Shown: piece after piece, positions 10,711-21,560 of the stretch
Layout: the number at the start of each line of letters is the position of its first letter
Position numbering within the stretch: position 1 is the first letter of the stretch
DNA from: Branchiostoma floridae
Lineage: Eukaryota; Chordata; Leptocardii; Amphioxiformes; Branchiostomatidae
Reading direction: 5' to 3'
Assembly: GCF_000003815.2 (NCBI RefSeq)
Contig: NC_049987.1
Location: forward strand, 3,247,971-3,311,970
Length of the DNA: 64,000 nucleotides
Program-made: the position numbers and the translations under genes
Notes under the pieces: generated by a model
The model's database searches: none
Told to the model about the DNA's origin: nothing
The model's input: only the letters and a program-made list of their open reading frames with translations

Positions 10711-11216
10711 TTGAACCAAGCAGTATCTCATTATTACAAGTACCCTATTCCTGGAACCCAGCAGTACCTCACATTATCACAAGTGCCCCATTCCTGGAAC
10801 CGAGCAGTATCTCACATTATCACTAGTGCCCCATTCCTGGAACCCAGCAATATCTACCACATCATCATAAGTGCCCCATTCCTTGAACCCAGCAGTATCT
10901 TACATCATCACAAGTGCCCCATTCCCGGAACCCAGCAATATCCCACATTATCACAAGTGCCCCATTCCTGGAACCCAGCAGTATCTCACATCATCACATG
11001 TGCCCCATTCCTGGAACCCAGTAGTATCTCACATCATCACATGTGCCCCATTCCTGGAACCCAGCAGTATCTCACATTATCACAAGTGCCCCATTCCTGG
11101 AACCCAGCAGTAACCCACATTATCACAAGTGCGCCATTCCTGGAACCGAGCAGTACCTCACATTCTCACAAGTGCCCCATTCCTGGAACCCAGCAGTATC
11201 TCGAATCATCACATTC
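10711..11216. repeat. 43-bp minisatellite, about 11 copies
   Basis: Units read CAGCAGTATCTCACATTATC followed by ACAAGTGCCCCATTCCTGGA and ACC. Because 43 leaves remainder 1 on division by 3, the array is open in all three + frames, and one 213-residue frame (ATG 10645, end 11283) cycles through them. That frame begins with a hydrophobic MMICPLLVYIMVIITPSCC stretch resembling a signal peptide. No homologue is recognised and coding is unlikely, though it is the longest non-LINE, non-receptor frame here. Confidence 0.9.
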
Positions 11217-11433
11217 CTTTGTAGAATTTCCAAGAATTCACATTTTTCTTTATGTATTGGTACATAGGGAGATTATATATTGAATTTTGAATCCAAAATT
11301 TCCACAGAAAATATTCGAAACATTGCCGTCTTGGCATGTCAAGCCTTTTCAAAATTCTACCGTATTCATGATCATTCCTCCCTCCTGGGTCTGATCTGTC
11401 CTCCTTGCTCTGTGCTGTTCATGTATCCCTCAT

Positions 11434-11661
11434 TCGGATTGGTCCTATATGTATCGCTTTTGATTGGTCAGAACTTGAATAGAAACTACTAGTATATGTT
11501 GTCGATTCAAATTCTGACCAATCAGGAGGAGCGATACACACCGAGCTGGCCGAAATCTATGTGTTACGGCGTCATAACCAACACAGAACGGGGCCTTCTG
11601 ATTGGTCCGCGGCGCCTGGCTATATGATAATTACATTTACAATTGTCCAAAGTAGCGAGAG
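11434..11661 (+). promoter_or_regulatory. CCAAT-box cluster with inverted repeat and consensus splice donor
   Basis: Four CCAAT/ATTGG motifs occur at 11438-11442, 11463-11467, 11518-11522 and 11601-11605. The two middle ones sit in the arms of a 30-bp inverted repeat (11451-11480 with 11505-11537). Downstream, a GC-rich patch (CCGCGGCGCC) is followed by a near-perfect 5' splice site, GAG|GTAAGT, at 11661/11662. This combination resembles a promoter with a non-coding first exon. The orientation and the downstream gene are unknown, and a small foldback transposon is an alternative. Confidence 0.35.
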
Positions 11662-12087
11662 GTAAGTACAGACTAGTGTATATTAGCTTTGTTTGTGTAA
11701 TGAGATATCGTATTCTTACATAGTAATTGTTCTTAGTATCACTTTATCATCTTGATCTGTACTACATCTTGGTCTGGTACTGTATTTATCCGTTACAATA
11801 TTCTTTCTTCCTAATATCTATATAAGTAAATAACGCCCGGGAAAACGTTGTAAGCAATGAAGATGACATCAAAACATCAGATGTAATGTAAATCATTGGC
11901 TTTGAATTATTTACTAACCCGGTGTAATTTAGAATAAAACGTTGCGAAATTAGGTCCCATTTGGTGTTTGCATTGATTTGTAGCTATCCGGTATTGTAAA
12001 TCATTTGTTTTTACTGTTCAGTTTGGTCGGCAGTATTGGTCTTTGCCAGCGCCTCTATTTAATGGTCCAGACTTCTATAAATGACAA
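11662..12087. other. Spacer or intron, nothing recognised
   Basis: AT-rich, no frame or repeat recognised. It would be intron if the donor at 11662 is used. Confidence 0.3.
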
Positions 12088-12440
12088 AGTCGTCTACATT
12101 ATAGAAACAATTGCTATTACTTTACTTCCAACACTGAATTAAACTATAGGGACTTACCCCCCTAAATTTTCGGTCAATCTCCGTCGACCTTGTTCACAGA
12201 ATGACCCTTGCTATCTCCAGGAGTGAAGGAGGCACTGTACAATAGAGCCCACCGGCCCACACTCAACAGAGACGGGGGGCGACATAGACTTTCTGATACT
12301 TATGACCCTCCTCCTGCAAAAGTGGTGTGTTCCTGACCTCACTGCTGGAGATAGAATGGGCCATTTTGTATAAACTATAGTTGAATTTAGTGTTGGAAGC
12401 AAAGTGTTAGCAATATTTTCTATATACAATGTATTCTACC
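12088..12440. mobile_element. Inverted-repeat element (MITE-like), about 350 bp
   Basis: Left arm 12090-12149 and right arm 12375-12438 are complementary over about 55-60 bp with scattered mismatches; the best core is CTTCCAACACT-AATT-AACTATAG. The interior is about 225 bp with no protein frame. Target-site duplication was not resolved. The length and long imperfect arms fit a foldback-type non-autonomous DNA transposon. Confidence 0.7.
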
Positions 12441-12834
12441 AACACAGATGAACGTTCATGCTAAGTCATCTATATGTTTGTCAACGTTCTGTAACGTCTT
12501 ATCGCAATGGATGCAAACGGCCCTCTGGTGACATTGACATCAAGCTACACATCCCTGGCGCAGGTGTTATTGACGTTTGACGGAACCCTAATTGTCTACA
12601 TTCCCCCCTCATACAGTGAAATTCATCCAAAGTAGATTCAGCACAAGATAAGCCCACTCCATCTGGTCTGGCTACCATTGCCATCACCATTTTTACAAGG
12701 CATTTGTCGTGACTAAAGACTGAAATCCACTTAGTGGTACCATCTCGCAACAATCAGACAAAATTTACAACAGTAAGCACCGTGGGATGTGTATTTCAAA
12801 TTTTGCACAACTATTTAGATAACTTTCTTCTCCT

Positions 12835-12990
12835 TTGTTGTGCTTATCGCTATTTTCCATACGGTGCCTTTGCCATCTGCTCAATTTCATCAGAGCTTAA
12901 GTAGGACAGCGTGTAAGCCAGTACCCACACGGGAACGCGTTCGTGTAAATACAAGCTTACGCTTGGTGGAATTGAGAAGCTTGTATTGTA
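12835..12990. repeat. Dispersed repeat copy related to 31185-31290, plus a hairpin
   Basis: The segment containing GCCTTTGCCATCTGCTCAAT matches 31215-31290 over about 70 bp with substitutions. Next to it, AATACAAGCTT at about 12947 and AAGCTTGTATT at about 12980 form an 11-bp inverted repeat. No family assigned. Confidence 0.55.
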
Positions 12991-13699
12991 ATGTACCGCT
13001 TACTCTTGTTCAACCCGGGGGTTTCTGAGTTAGATCGATATGGTGGTACAGATTAGGATTCCTTTGTCCTTTTAACGATAACAGCTCAATCTAGCACGAA
13101 GGGTACCTAAATCCATGGCATTTTCGGATCTTAGGCGAAAGTCACCGGGCAAGTCACTTGCCGAAAGCAGCCTTGACCGTATTGAAATTGTAGGTTGAAG
13201 TTCGAAAAGAACAATTATCAGGCTGCAGCACAGCAAATTTGCTCATTTTTGTGATTTGCCTTTATGTTGACCATCTCCAGAGAAGAAAAAACATGTTGTT
13301 TCTCAAATCATGCAAAAAATCAACAAGCGCGCTGATGTCATCCATAGAATTTACATACTGTGGCCTAATAATGACACATGACAACCCCTGTGGTGACTTG
13401 GAATCGTCTTTATTCCCGGTTAGATCTCGCTGGTATACGTGTAAGAAAGGTTCTGAAAGATCGAATACATAATATTTATCAACATTCGATTACGTGACCC
13501 AACATTTTATAAGCCAGTGCGTAAATTTGATATCTTAATTGGTAAAACCAACTCTCTCTGGTTGTGTGTGTGTGAGAGAGTGTGTGCAAAACTAATTATC
13601 GAGATTAGGGCACGGCGTTTTGGTACTCGTACCAAGATGGTAATTCTTATTCCAAATACATCAGCTGGATCATATGGCTAATGTAAGTGGAAGTCTTTA
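12991..13699. other. Intergenic, no gene recognised
   Basis: No domain-bearing frame. A short TG/AG-rich run lies at about 13563-13585. Confidence 0.4.
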
Positions 13700-13850
13700 A
13701 AAAAAAAATCTATTTATTGGTTTGGTTGTTCAGGACACACAGCCTGGGCTGCCCAACTAGCCTATGGCTATTACAAGGGGCTAGCCCTGCTGACAAAAGA
13801 AAAAAAAACCAGAGACAATACATATGGATTTGGACAGGGTACTTATCAAT
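13700..13850 (-). repeat. Possible 3' UTR tail of a non-LTR retrotransposon
   Basis: Read on the - strand this is a TAATAGCCATAGGCTAGTTG-type segment followed by CCTGAACAACCAAACC and AATAAATAGA, resembling the non-coding tail plus polyadenylation signal seen at the ends of CR1/L2-like elements. A weaker relative may occur near 45550-45650. No coding part is attached. Confidence 0.35.
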
Positions 13851-14220
13851 AATATTTTTCTAAGATCATAACTGGAAGTCTAAATCAGACTAGATTTCAG
13901 ACCCAAGTCTAAATCATTTTAAAATGCACGGCATCTATTCAACCCCAAAGTTAACCCAAAGTTAATCTGTATGAAAAGTGTTACTGACAACCATCGCCAA
14001 ACCGTGTTCCTACCTACTCAACGTGCACTGATCTGAAACGAAAGGCCAGACATTCACTCTCCGTGAGAGTGTGAGACGTCTATAACAGCTCAGCTCTGAC
14101 TCCAGACAAACTCAAGAAACACATCAGTGACCTTGTTTCAAGGCAGACGGCTTACCGTACTGAATGCTTCACCGAGTAGACCTTTTGGCGAGACATAGCA
14201 TTAAATGTAGCTATAATGGA

Positions 14221-14320
14221 NNNNNNNNNNNNNNNNNNNNNNNNNNNNNNNNNNNNNNNNNNNNNNNNNNNNNNNNNNNNNNNNNNNNNNNNNNNNNNNN
14301 NNNNNNNNNNNNNNNNNNNN
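14221..14320. other. Assembly gap (100 N)
   Basis: Run of 100 N. Confidence 0.99.
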
Positions 14321-14432
14321 CTTCTGTATCATCCTTACGTTTTCTTGATAAGGTAAACGATACATCACCCCCGGTCAACGGGTAAAGCCAAAATAACGCG
14401 TAGACGAATGTGACTTCCGAACACTAGCTGAC

Positions 14433-14686
14433 TAAAGGTGCACTCTCACTGCACTGGCGTCAAGGTTGCGTCACTGTGGGGTTGGAAAGTTGCTCAACAA
14501 ATTTCATAGATGAAGAACGAATTTTCTTACTTTTGGTGTATTTTGTGGTCTTATAAGTCATACTTTGTTCATTACCCAATATCTGAATTATAGAAAAAAT
14601 AGCAGAAAATGACAAAACTGTGATGCAGTAAACTCGGAATCCCGCAGTGACGCAAGCTTGACTCAAGTGCAGTGAGAGTGCACATT
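14433..14686. mobile_element. MITE with 47-bp terminal inverted repeats
   Basis: GGTGCACTCTCACTGCACT at the left pairs with its complement ending at about 14683, and pairing continues inward through a GTCAAG-TTGCGTCACTG core, giving arms of about 45-48 bp. The interior (reverse strand AAAATTCGTTCTTCATCTAT region) resembles the interior of the elements at 55126-55364 and 56891-57148, so the three appear related. No transposase is present. Confidence 0.75.
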
Positions 14687-15162
14687 AAGGTCGATGGTCG
14701 GGGGGGGGATCATTTTTAGACCAGGTCTGACTTTACAGCGCCGAACATCGCCCAACCAGTAAATAACTTACTTCTGACCGAGCCCCGAATTCTTTCTAAT
14801 CTAATCCAAACTATCCTGACCCAACCGATCGCTAATCCTGTCACAAATTGCAGTGGACATAATCAGTAATTTGCAAATCAGTTGTCATTTCTTTTTTTAT
14901 CAAAATAATTAATTCCTGTATATACTGTCAACATCATCAAGAGATCGAACTGGGACCGTATTTAGCGGCTTTTATGGTTCTTCTTTGCTTTGGATCGTGT
15001 GAGGGTCGTGGCTCTTTTACCCACGTTCTTACATAAGTCATTATGCATGGGAAGGAGGTAGCAGAGATTTGCCCCCGGCCTTGGAAAGTCATGGATAGGT
15101 TGGAAACAATTCTTCGGAGGTCACCAGTGGTTAATGGCTTTATACTGATGACCTTCTGAACA
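14687..15162. other. Intergenic, no gene recognised
   Basis: Contains a G9 run at about 14700. The - strand frame 14937-15329 is an extension of the adjacent minisatellite into this spacer and has no known domain. Confidence 0.4.
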
Positions 15163-15809
15163 CTTACACCAGCCCACTTAGCTGAACACCAGCTGACATC
15201 GCTGAACACCAGCCCACTTAGCTGAACACCAGCTGACATCGCTGAACACCAGCTGACATCGCTAAACACCAGCTGATATCGCTGAACACCAGCTGATATC
15301 GCTGAACACCAGCTGACATCGCTGAACACTAGCCGACATCATTGAACACTAGCCGACATCACTGAACACTAGTCGACATCGCTGAACACCAGCCGACATC
15401 GCTGAACACCAGCCGACATCACTGAACACTAGCCGACATCGCTGAACACTAGCCGACATCGCTGAACACCAGCCGACACCACTGAACACTAGCCGACATC
15501 GCTGAACACTAGCCGACATTGCTGAACACCAGCCGACATCGCTGAACACTAGTCGACATCGCTGAACACTAGCCGACATCGCTGAACACCAGCCGACACC
15601 ACTGAACACTAGCCGACATCGCTGAACACTAGCCGACATCGCTGAACACCAGCCGACATCACTGAACACTAGCCGACATCGCTGAACACTAGCCGACATC
15701 GCTGAACACTAGCCGACATCGCTGAACACTAGCCGACATCATTGAACACCAGCCGACATCACTGAACGCCAGCCGACATCACTGAACGCCAGCCGACATC
15801 ACTGAACAT
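15163..15809. repeat. 20-bp minisatellite, about 32 copies
   Basis: Tandem copies of GCTGAACACYAGCCGACATC, with ACTG and GTCGAC variants arranged in a rough 60-bp trimer and 120-bp hexamer. Unit length 20 keeps all three - strand frames open, generating the frames at 14937-15329 and 15349-15699. There are no spacers between units, so this is not a CRISPR array. Confidence 0.97.
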
Positions 15810-18409
15810 GATGAAAATGTAAAAAAGAAGAAATATTTTAAAGTTGTTTTCTTCTTGTATGAAATATCTAAACTAATCGTGCACAAAAATGTTTTCAAAT
15901 CATTCACAGATGAACATTGGCCAACAGGTTGATCGCAGCTAACTTGAATGAATAAATGGGAAAGGGATTATTGCGTCAGCAGAAAATGTCATGTTGTCGT
16001 TTTATCATGACAGAGTATACCATGTGTTTTATGATGATTTATGGACATTGTGTGCAAAGTAAGTATCCGTCCCTGCATTTTAAGTTCATTTTTAACTTTC
16101 AGGCACAGCTTATGATTCCGTGACTCGCACAGTTTCCAGCTTTAGAACTACCATTAGCGGCTTTGAATCCATTTCCATTCGTATGATTAAGAGAAATTTG
16201 CAACCAGGTATTAGAGAATAATCTCTTAATGGTGATTTCTTGTCAATGCCGCCACATGTTATGCACTTAAGGTAACGTAGTTGGAATCAAAAGATTTTCT
16301 TTCCTACCTCTAATGGAAAATGTCCCATCATAATGTATTTTTATGTCGTCGCCAGGCATTGTACTGAGTTTGTATGACACGTGTAGAAGCTATGTGTTCG
16401 CTGTAAAATGAATTTTTCATGTAAGAGCTCAATGGCAATTCTAACTCAAGTATTCCTATAAAATTTACTTCTGTTAAACAGAAATGTTTGGACCTAGTAT
16501 TTTACCAACAATAATTACTATAGAAATACAGAACATGTCGCTTAATTGCACAGCCTATTTGCCAATGAATTTCGTGCAATTATCTGGATGGTGCAATTAT
16601 TCGAAGCTATCTAGCTGGACCGCACCGGTTTGGGATTTTGGGATTCCGTGCAGTCAACAGAAGTGTGCGTTAATCCGTTGTGCAATTAACTGGCTTCTAC
16701 TGTATAGGTCTTGTGGACCCATCATGCCTGTGTATGTTAATAAATCTGACTAAACTATACACATCAACTATATTTATTATTTCTCCCTTTAAAAACTTAA
16801 TCTAAAGATTGTCACTAATCCTTTTAATTCCATGAAAGAATATCTATACTGCAATCTGCCTTCATGAAACCTGTAATCAATAATATAGAAGGTAATAAAT
16901 CCATAATTTGTTTAATGTGTGTAGATGTTTTAATCTGTTTCTTGTTTCCGTTGCTCGCCCTCCTAATAAGTAGACTAGCGGGTAAGATTTCTTAAACTAA
17001 TAATTTTGCACCGTAAGACTATTGCAATGAAATGTGTTGATATCAAAATCGTATATCAGACTTTTCATACTTCCATACACAAAACACGGCACACACGTTT
17101 GAAAATCATCAAAATTATTTAATGATATTAAGAATAGAATGCAATTCTAAATGCAAAGACTTTATCATAAACCAAAATTACCCGGTCATATTAGATTTAA
17201 AAAAAAGTATTTAAAAATGGTATGGCAACTGATAATCCTAAAACGGGACTTTAAAGATCATCTAAAATTATCAAAAAGCAGATTTCTTTATTGATGAATA
17301 TATATATGGTCAAAGTTTTGTTGCATAACCTCGCCTTCTTCAGTTTCCAGACAAAAAATTTTGTTTTGCTTTGCTTTGCATCAAATATGTCTGGTCTACC
17401 AGTGCGATACAAAAATTACGTTTAGTCAAGTACATAGATGTTTGTTTGTTTGTTTGTTTTTCACATTTTATTCTGTGACCACATATTTAGAGCCTAACGG
17501 TCATCATGGAAATGTACTTCTTTTACAAGAACTCGCGTAACAGTTGTACAAATCAGATAAATTTGACAAAGCGGTCTGTACGAAAAAAAAGGATATTTAA
17601 GTATTCAGAACACGCCTGCCTGATTCGTATTGCCACTGCCAACATGGCGATCGTTCTTTATATTGCAGGTCAAGATGTTTAGGTCAGTGCGTGATGTTCA
17701 TGCACATTCCATCCGGTTTTACCTCACTTGCTACACAGAGTTAATGAAGTCTACCTATTTCCCAAGGTTGTCTCACATATGGAACGTCCAACGAAATGAT
17801 TCACAGTCCTAAAATACAGATATGACTACCTAACGCCCAGACCTTTAGTTTTTCGTGTACTTGACAGACACAAAGAGTTGTGAATAAATCCTATTTTTAG
17901 AGTATGCATTGCATTGTTTGTTTTTACACAGCTGAAATATGAGAGCGTATTTTGGAGTGTAAAATATTTTAAAAATTATTCCTGTCAAAATTCAAATCAT
18001 TATGTTATACCATAATTCGAACTACTGTGATAATTAATCTTTGAGTGACGTTTAGTAACGTTATGTTATACACTTACATGTAGCCTTGTTTCTCTCGCTA
18101 CTTATCAACTGAGTTTTATAGATAAGATAATAATGTCCAAAACGATTCAAAATTTGCTTTACATCAATGAATCTTTTCATACAATAAATATTCTTCCAGA
18201 CATTTGAATCGCGCACATTATTTTTGGGTGAAGTCTAGAACATATAGATCAGACTCGACTTGTATTTCTATCCGTTTAAGGAAAGCCACAACTCTAGAAC
18301 ATTTTTTCTATTAGCTTTTTGGACAGACGAGAACAATGTGGCATTGCACTCAAGTTTTTGTAACTTGCATTAACAGTTCCACCTACACAGTACATACAGA
18401 AGGTAAAGG
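15810..18409. other. Intergenic, AT-rich, no gene recognised
   Basis: The longest frames (16484-16753, 17630-17812) have no recognisable domain and no splice logic. A short (TTTG)n run lies at about 17440-17458. Nothing else stands out. Confidence 0.4.
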
Positions 18410-18550
18410 TAGTCTATTACCTCCCCGACCGAAGTCATGTACCAAATTTTACACCTGGGTGAAGTGAGGAAGGTCGGGGGCACAGTGAGGATTGAACTCA
18501 GGACTTATAGATTCCGAGAGGAACGGTTTACCAGTTGTGCCGAATGGTAG
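18410..18550 (-). repeat. tRNA-derived SINE-like head
   Basis: On the - strand, an A-box-like TCGGCACAACTGG (18543-18531) is followed about 31 bases later by a B-box-like GAGTTCAATCC (18499-18489), the spacing of an internal Pol III promoter. A GGTCGGGG-containing body follows. It cannot fold as a full tRNA, so a SINE is the better call. Confidence 0.5.
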
Positions 18551-19276
18551 TCACATCAGCCTTGCGCCTATTGGTAGCTATACGCAATTCTGTGAAGTCA
18601 ACTATGGCTTCCTTCGATCAATATTGACCATGGTAAAATCCTAATTAATATCAGCCCTACAGCATCGATTATGACTAAACAGTCCGATACTAGAACGGCA
18701 GTCTATGCCACACAGGGCACATCTGTAAGCTGACTCAGGTCCGTTGCAAAGTTCTTTTCTCTGAATTCTCTCAGCCCACCCAATAAATGACAGTCTTTAC
18801 ACGTCTTTATGGTACTACGGGCTTTATATTTGAAGGCTGCTCACTGCTGAATTTGCACTACAATGCATTGAGCCGCAAGGACATGCGAAAGGGGAAGTAT
18901 TCGTGTGGAAATAAGACACCGTTTGATCTGAAACATGAACGAAGGGCGCAGCTTATGATTGCGTTTGATGTTCAGTGTGGCATTTACGCCACTGAAGAAG
19001 GTCGTATCCATCACCCAATAGCCGCTCTCTCATGTATGGGAAAACGTGAACAGCATGGGCGAGATAGCCTTACATTTACTCACAATTCGTAACTGTCGAA
19101 TCAGTCAAATGCAACACTTTTGACAAATTTCTGTGTGAAAGCGATGGATAGCTAAGTATACAGCCGCTATAGAATGGTAATGAGTAACCGAAGAAGGCAA
19201 TAAATAATGATATCGTACTGTGTTTGAAAAAGTAAAATCCATAAAGACTTAAATTTTATATTCACCTGTCCTAAAT

Positions 19277-19278
<2 letters not shown>
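18551..19278. other. Intergenic, no gene recognised
   Basis: A frame at 18787-19092 has no known domain. Confidence 0.35.
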
Positions 19279-19309
<31 letters not shown>

Positions 19310-19324
19310 CAAACACATACACGC

Positions 19325-19396
<72 letters not shown>
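19279..19396. repeat. (CA)n microsatellite
   Basis: Interrupted then pure CA dinucleotide run; the pure part covers about 19334-19396. Confidence 0.97.
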
Positions 19397-19398
<2 letters not shown>

Positions 19399-19842
19399 AT
19401 TACTAATAACTACAAACTATCTACATCGTTACATCATTACTGAATATGCAATATACAAAGATTTGTTTAGAGACTATTGTGCCAAAGTCAGAAAAGCGAT
19501 GAAAAATAACGGTCGAAGCTCTTTAAAATGTGAAAAAATCAGAAAGCAAGGGCCCATGTCAGCTCAAGTGTGAATCGTTAGTAGAAATGGTCATCTTGAC
19601 AACGTGAAGTCTTTGTCAACAATAAGCATGAGAATATAAATTCTAATCCTTTTAAGAAACAAACATTAGCTTGCGCACGCCCCGAATCAATTCACCTCGC
19701 GTTGGCTGCTTGTCGGAGATTACAAGGAATTGTACAAAGCCATTCTCGGTCGTACAAAGCTTCCATATCATATGGAGACTTCCTATTGGTCTCCTTTGAA
19801 TTTTGAACAGAAAGGGTCGGTAACATCGCCTCTGCTGCGTGC

Positions 19843-20077
19843 GATCCGTGGTGACTTTAGTTATCATGTTCCGGTGAATATGTTGACTTGTAGCCGATTC
19901 GCTGCGTGTCGGAACACCCGGGAATCAATTAGGTTGCGCAATGAGCTGCGCAGATGCCGCAGAGAGCGAACTCCTGGCCTTAAATGCGTGCGGCGCCAGC
20001 CGCCACGTCTGCAGTCGGCGAGGTGTTGCAGCCAGCGTTAGTCGGATAAAACTACAGTTTCTGGAGGGTCCGTTGGG
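19843..20077 (+). promoter_or_regulatory. Candidate promoter/5' UTR block A, paralogous to 43621-43858
   Basis: Starting at GATCCGTG (19843) this 235-bp block aligns with 43621-43858: shared landmarks in order are GATCCGTG, GGGAATC, two TGCGCA motifs, GCGAAC, TTTAAAT or TTAAAT, and CGGCGC. Spacing to the following ATG is almost the same (235 versus 238 bp). It is GC- and CpG-rich compared with surrounding DNA. A CCTATTGGTC CCAAT motif lies just upstream at about 19786. Promoter function is inference from position and duplication. Confidence 0.5.
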
Positions 20078-20132
20078 ATGGCTGTACTCCTGTTGTTTAG
20101 GATTCCTCTACTTCTCTGCCTAGCTTTCAAAG
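20078..20132 (+). CDS. Candidate leader exon A (signal peptide), alternative or paralogous first exon
   Basis: ATG at 20078 opens 18 codons encoding MAVLLLFRIPLLLCLAFK, a strong signal-peptide core, then one further base (G) before a good donor AAAG|GTAAGG at 20132/20133. Length (55 coding bases), phase 1 ending, start MAVLL and the upstream 235 bp all mirror the leader exon at 43859-43913. It could splice in frame to the Ig exon at 51995 as an alternative first exon, or be the surviving start of a duplicated gene. No Ig exon was recognised between 20133 and 43600. Coding is inferred. Confidence 0.5.
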
Positions 20133-21045
20133 GTAAGGAATAAAAGCTTTCTTAACGTCAATCAAATGTGTTTGAAAGAAGAGGTTTAACGTCATTAAGC
20201 TTTAAACGCAGCGTCTGCGTTAACAAGATTGATTACGTTCTGACCGTTTTCATTGAAGTGTCAATTGGTTTCGACCAGTTTTAGTGTAAGAAATGTTGAT
20301 CACGTTTCAACCTCTTTTATTCATTAGTCGTCTTAGCTTGCAGGTCGTTTTTTCACATGAATGGCTCCCTTTTGTGGCTTTGAACTCTGTGGCGTTGATT
20401 ACTTCGGAGAGTCTTTAAGAAAGTCATTTCGAAGCCTTGCAGGATAAGGGATGAACAATAAGTCTCTACTGCTTGTCTAAATTGTTACAGATGCAGCTGA
20501 TTGTTCTCCTTTAGATAAGCATAAAAGTCAGAAGAAATATGTGAATAACGTATATTTTAGAATATAGGGCTACACTATATTTTAATTTCTGCTATTAATA
20601 TTGTCATGTTGGAAATTTCTGGATTTATGTAACATTATATCATTTTTGAAATTTCTTTATTGCTGTTATGAACATTGCAAGTACAAAAAAGAACATATTT
20701 TTAAATTTTTTATCAACCTATGATGCAAGCGAACGATTTATTAATCATTATGATCATTATCATTAGCATATTCTATACTTTGTTGATATTTCTGTAGAGG
20801 ATTATCATATAATTGTTGATATTTTAATGGTTTACTGGCTGCTTTTTGTGGCAATGTAAAGACGGCGGCGCATTTCGAAGCATATCGGTACAGCTCACTG
20901 CATTTGAAGAGAGAGTACTAGTTGTGTATGGTAAAATAATAAACCCATGACCATGTGTCAAATATTTATTCGTCGCAATTTGTTAGGCACTATGTAATGC
21001 CAAATATATATAGCGAAATGAACCTATCAATAAGAACTAAATGAC
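20133..21045. other. Intron or spacer after leader exon A
   Basis: AT-rich, no frame of note. If leader A splices to 51995, this is the start of a 31.9-kb intron. Confidence 0.35.
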
Positions 21046-21560
21046 TTACTGGTGTTACTGGTGCAGTATTATTGGTACAGTGTTATTGGTACAGTGTTAC
21101 CGGTACAGTGTTACTGGTACAGTGTTACCGGTACGGTGTTACCGGTACGGTGTTACCGGTACGGTGTTACCGGTACGGTGTTACCGGTACAGTGTTACTG
21201 GTAGAGTGTTACTGGTATAGTGTTACTGGTACAGTGTTACTTGTACAGTGTTACTGGTGCAGTGTTAATGGTACAGTGTTACTGGTACAGTGTTACTGGT
21301 ATAGTGTTACTGGTACAGTGTTACTGGTACAGTGTTACTGGTACAGTGTTACTGGTGCAGTGTTACTGGTACAGTGTTACTTGTACAGTGTTACTGGTGC
21401 AGTGTTACCGGTACAGTGTTACTGGTACAGTGTTACTGGTACAGTGTTGCTGGTACAGTGTTACTGATATAGTGTTACTGATACAGTGTTACTGGTACAG
21501 TGTTACTGGTACAGTGTTACTGGTACAGTGTTACTGGTACAGTGTTACTGGTACAGTGGT
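21046..21560. repeat. 14-bp minisatellite, about 36 copies
   Basis: Tandem AGTGTTACTGGTAC with variants CGGTGTTACCGGTAC and ATAGTGTTACTG. The unit contains or nearly contains GGTACC-type palindromic cores. All three + frames are open because 14 is not a multiple of 3; the resulting repetitive VTGTVLLVQCYWY-type frames are artefacts. Confidence 0.97.

Noticed and set aside
15163-15809. CRISPR-like array
   Set aside because: Repeats are head to tail with no unique spacers, in a eukaryotic context.
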